From positions 62,001-126,000 of the forward strand of contig MCGE01000013.1 of the NCBI GenBank assembly GCA_002105175.1: a stretch of 64,000 nucleotides of DNA, in the 5' to 3' direction. Made by a program: the position numbers and the translations under genes. Positions 60,301 through 64,000 of the stretch are shown piece by piece (positions within the stretch are counted from its first letter, which is position 1; each line of letters opens with the position of its first letter). This DNA is from Absidia repens. Its lineage: Eukaryota > Mucoromycota > Mucoromycetes > Mucorales > Cunninghamellaceae. The notes under the pieces are model-generated. The model saw nothing but the letters and a program-made list of their open reading frames with translations. It ran no database searches and was not told the DNA's origin.

Positions 60301-62577
60301 TCCAAAATGTTGTCGTTTGTCACCTCCGTTGTTGTGGCGTCCTTGGTCACCAGAATCACCAATGTTTTGGAAGGATGAGAGGTCTTCAGCTGTATCCAAA
60401 CACAAAGGCATGAATTGCATCAAAAAGGCCGGATCGTATTGTATAACACCACTTCCATCACCATCCATTTCGCCGTCTTTCCCTTCAAGCGATGATGACG
60501 ACGAAAGCTTAAGAGCCTGTTGACTAGTATCCACTTTGCTGTTTTTGTTGTCGGTAGATTGAAGGGTTGTGGTGGTTTCAAACGAGGTGTTATGCTGCGA
60601 TGCTGGGTTTGGATCTGGTATTGGTGTTAGATCCTTCGTGTTCGGTGATAGCTTCGACCCAATTGATGTAATTTCCACCGCGTTTTGAAGATCAGACGTC
60701 GAGGTTGTTCCTATTACCTTGGAAGAAGCCACATCATCCGGTATTGTTGTCGCTGTCATTATGTCGTCATCTCTTTTCTTTTCAGCTTGCTGTTGCCTTT
60801 CTAGTTCTTCCCGTTCTTGCAGTTCACGTTCCTCTTGTTCCTTGATAGCTGGGTCGATAAACTGAGTAGGTGCGGACAAAATTGGAGGTTTCTCATCTTT
60901 CTTGCCATTGTTGTTTTTGATGCTGCTACTGCTGGTATTGTCGCTATTGCCGGCAGTGTGATGGCCAGGAGGAATATCAGCATGTACTGGGGCCATTGTG
61001 TCGGGATTGATGATCGGAATTGCCTTACTCGTACGAGGCTGTGTTTTGGCGGAAGGTGAGACATGCTGAGGTGGATGTGCTTGCGCAGTATAAGTGTGAC
61101 TAGGACTTTTCTGATGAATCAGTGGTGATGTTGGTTGTGTCTGCTGGTGCTGATATGGCTGGGGAGCAGGTGTTGGCAATGATTGATTTGGATAATAGGT
61201 GTAAGCAGTCGTGGAATGCGGAGATTGATGATGATACTGCGGATGATACTGGTGATACTGCATTTGTTGAGAGTCGTATACAGGACTGGGAACTGCGTAC
61301 TATATATATAAAATGGTGATATGCAAAAATAAAAATTAGTATGCAGGTAGTCTTTGTATTTTCTAAACAAAAAAAAAAAAAAAAGGTATACTAAAACCGG
61401 TTTAAACTTACATAATGTGGTATACCAGGTGCTGTCCAAGAATGAGGTATAGGAATTGGGGCAGATGGTGCGGGTAATGATGGCGATAGTTGAGGATGAA
61501 TTGGTTGTGGTGAAGTTGGATCAGTTGTCTGGGAAATCGAGTAATGACCATGATGAGATGTCGATGTATAAGAGACGCTGTGAGGATGTACGTGGATAGA
61601 TACAGGAGATTGGCCAACTGTAATAATAGGACTTGTTGCTTGATATTTAGTACCAGATGAATAATACGCCTGCGGTTGCTGTTGCTGTTGTTGTTGCTGT
61701 CTTCCGCCAGGCGGTACATAGTGTCGATGTTGCCCGTTTTGATATTGGGGTTGCGGAACAAATGGCTGTGTGAACAATTTGCCTTTATGGTTTCCTTGTT
61801 GCGGTTGTTGCTGTGGTTGCTGTGGTTGCTGTTGTTGTTGCTGCTGCTGTGGTTGATGAGTGGTTTCTGTCAATGAATCCGAGTCTACGGAGCTACCTTT
61901 TTTCCCTTGACGGTACGATTTTGAGAACGACTGACCACCTTGAAGTGGCGATTTTGTCGGCTACAAACGTTTTAATAAAAATGGCATGAGATAATTTTTC
62001 GTGGATGCATGATAAATTTAAGAACTCTTACCAGTTGATTTGGTTTCCCACGTCCGTCGTCGTTGTATGATTTGCCATACGAGAAATGACTTTTGGGCTT
62101 GGTGTCCTCATAGGATTTCGGAAAGGCTAGCCATAAAAAAAAAAAAAAAAAAAAAAGATGAGATACCGTATTAACAATAGTATCGGACTACTGCATTCAG
62201 GGACAATTATTTTCTTACCGTTGTCCGAGTCCTTTGTACGAAATCCGCTGTGAGACCGCTTTTCTTTCCCAGCTTTTGGTATGGTTCCAAACCTAGTCAA
62301 GAAAAGGAATAATAAAGTATGAGCATGAAATTTTACTCATGCTTTATTTTATCAAAAGTGTCACTTACGTGGTTGAGTTTGAGGAGCCACCATTGCGAAT
62401 AGCATCTTGGCGGTCATTAGCCGAAGTGTAACTACTGTTACTGGACTGGTTGTGAACTTGATAAGAAGGGGAATGTCCAAAAGAATCTATTGAATGTCCA
62501 ACTTGAGAGTACTCGTAACTTCTAGGGGTCACTGGTTTGGCCTTTGTATTCTTGTTCAAGTTCGAGGTTTTATTCAT
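57325..62577 (-). CDS. TIF4632: Translation initiation factor eIF4G, paralogue 2
   Basis: Second eIF4F scaffold gene. Nine exons: 62577-62369, 62292-62219, 62126-62032, 61960-61412, 61299-58849, 58789-58703, 58573-58110, 58015-57793, 57693-57325; 4521 nt, 1506 residues. The N-terminus is Gln/His-rich. The eIF4E-binding motif YDPAFLMQF lies at about residue 598 (60418-60438). The MIF4G/HEAT1 domain spans about 870-1120 (LLNKLTLERFDTISDR) and carries an Asp/His/Gly-rich insert between its last helices that is absent from paralogue 1. The C-terminal MA3-like block is at about 1385-1506. The first five exon junctions have the same phases as paralogue 1. The charged EEAxR repeat region is reduced to a few copies here (about 60770-60850). 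The symbol is the yeast name by homology only. Confidence 0.93.
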
Positions 62578-64000
62578 CTATGTTGTGAAGTAGAGGCAGA
62601 GGTTCCTCTATGACAAATAAAAAGTGGAAGTTGACTAAAACGATGCCAAAAAAAAAGATAACGAGTTAAAGAGGTAAGAAGAAATAGTTATGTATTTTAT
62701 CTATATCTATATATATATGTGTATGTGTGAGCTGAACTTACTATGGGCAATACGAACAAAAAGGGTAGTATAAGCAGAGAAAGAAGAAGAAGTAAAAAAA
62801 AAATTCCACTTGTATGTGAGTGAGAAAAAAAGGACACCATAAGCGGGGTGTAAAATTCGAGATCAAACTCCTCTGATTGCCTCATGTTGAGTTTTATGCA
62901 AAAATAAAAAAAACTAGTGATTCGCATTTTCCAACTTGCTAGACACATGTGTATAAATATTACAGTTTGCAATTGAACTATCAACACGTTTGGCTTGTTT
63001 TTTTTTTTTTGTATACCACTATTGTTTGCATTCTACATAGCTGTTGTGTCATGACCACATCGCCCTGCTTACTTTTTTTTTTTGTTTTGAAGAAAAATTG
63101 GCGGACCGATTTCTAACAAAATGCTTCGTTGTTGTATTACTTTTTCGGAAACAGATTTTCTCGCGACCTTAAATTAAATATGAAATATCATGACAGTATC
63201 AATTATTGGGCATTCTAAATGTGATAGTGTATTTTCTATAAATCATACGCAGGATAAATGTGATTTATTTTCGCTCTATATCAGAATGGTCATTTATCCC
63301 GTTTTAATATAATAGAAAATCAAGATACCGTATCACCACAGTCGAGACAATCATGATATGATATCATATATACGGTCCATCCAAAGTTCATTCAATATAT
63401 ATATATATATATATATATTGAATGGTTTTACAGAATCGGACTCCTTCTGGTCTTCCAATTATACGGTATGTAGTCTTGTATTTGTTGATATACCCGTCAA
63501 TTGTGAATACTGAGCTTAAACTACAAATGACCTGATCCTTTTCTATGTGCTTCTGTAATACTGGTATCGTATATCAGCTCTGTAGCTTCAAATTGCACCC
63601 AGATCCATCATATCATATACCATTCACTGTATACCGTGATCATAACTACCTTCAGTACCCTATAATCACACAGCGTCATAATTCAGGTCCATGGAATTTT
63701 TTTTTTCAATATAAAAGACTTTATTATCAATGCATATATATAGCTAAATCTAATTTTCTAACTAAATCTGATAAGATTCAATGGTGATACTTTTGATTTT
63801 GGTTTTGGAATCGGATACCACCTACGAGAGAAGAATAAGAAGTAAGTTAGGCATGGTCAGCAAGAATTTTATGCAGTAGAGCTAGTAGAGCTATTCATCT
63901 TGTCCAGCTAGCCACAGGTCGAAAAAGCACTAGATTTAACCTAAAAATACCAAACAAACGTGAGTCAAATGATTCACAAAAGAAATATGACGACTACCTT
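62578..64000. other. 5' flank of eIF4G-2, palindrome, and possible 3' end of a further minus-strand gene
   Basis: The promoter and leader of eIF4G-2 lie at 62578-63100. A perfect palindrome lies at 63389-63424. At the right edge the minus strand has an open segment, 63824 down to 63767, preceded by TCTCGTAG and ending ESYQI-stop. This could be the last exon of a gene beyond the window. No family match was recognised, so it is not called as a CDS. Confidence 0.4.
63389..63424. repeat. Perfect 36-bp palindrome CATTCAAT(AT)nATTGAATG
   Basis: The arms CATTCAAT and ATTGAATG flank an alternating AT run; the whole is its own reverse complement, so it could extrude as a cruciform. Confidence 0.85.

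Noticed and set aside
1..64000. CRISPR arrays, prophage, bacterial operon signals
   Set aside because: All genes are eukaryotic with spliceosomal introns, and no regularly spaced short repeats were seen.

Overview
The window is nuclear DNA of a filamentous, intron-rich fungus. The likely source is an early-diverging lineage, most probably Mucoromycota (Mucorales-like). The evidence is AT-rich intergenic DNA, many short introns (about 42-110 nt) with GTAAG/GTATG donors and TAG/CAG acceptors, long poly(A)/poly(T) runs, and ordinary single-copy eukaryotic genes that are not arranged as operons. No rRNA, tRNA, CRISPR array or intact autonomous transposon was recognised. Gene models were built by hand: exons were joined at GT..AG sites that keep the frame and restore family motifs. 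Almost every multi-exon model closes to a multiple of three.

Layout, left to right. 1-2243 (minus): SPX/SLC13 phosphate transporter, 3' end cut by the window. 3477-11129 (minus): 25-exon HIR3/CABIN1 histone chaperone subunit. 11359-13344 (minus): mitochondrial fumarase. 13810-15497 (minus) and 15774-17478 (plus): 26S proteasome lid subunits RPN7 and RPN6, head to head across 276 bp. 18092-19285 (plus): intronless membrane GNAT. 20165-25127 (minus): eIF4G paralogue 1. 25813-28041 (plus): cytochrome P450 with an apparent 1-nt frameshift. 30026-33228 (plus): SWI1/BAF250-type SWI/SNF subunit. 35493-37380 (minus): Cps1-like family 2 glycosyltransferase. 37760-38717 (minus): FCP1-like phosphatase-fold protein. 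39150-43209 (minus): Sec7-PH Arf exchange factor. 43494-43958 (minus): LYR-family ETFRF1/LYRM5 homologue. 44385-46533 (minus): DUF3020 protein. 48673-49845 (minus): GPATCH11 homologue. 50017-51435 (plus): Anp1/Mnn9-family glycosyltransferase. 51688-52417 (plus): small GNAT. 54069-54395 (plus): PMP3. 57325-62577 (minus): eIF4G paralogue 2. The last 1.4 kb may hold the 3' end of one more minus-strand gene.

The genes are mostly unrelated housekeeping functions: phosphate uptake, chromatin (HIR3, SWI1), TCA cycle, proteasome, translation initiation, membrane traffic and cell-wall sugar transfer. Two relationships stand out. RPN6 and RPN7, neighbours in the proteasome lid, share one short bidirectional promoter. 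Two eIF4G paralogues lie about 32 kb apart with matching intron phases but different later intron changes.

The least explained material is a dispersed non-coding repeat of up to about 1 kb, seen five times at about 28.4, 33.7, 47.2, 54.8 and 55.7 kb. Every copy is intergenic, and the family has a conserved core with a G/C-rich stem-loop and a CACGTG box. Two copies bracket SWI1 in opposite orientation and two form a large inverted pair. Other points of interest are a start codon split from its gene by an intron, a 14-nt micro-exon carrying the P450 haem cysteine, and apparent loss of expected catalytic residues or domains in several proteins.
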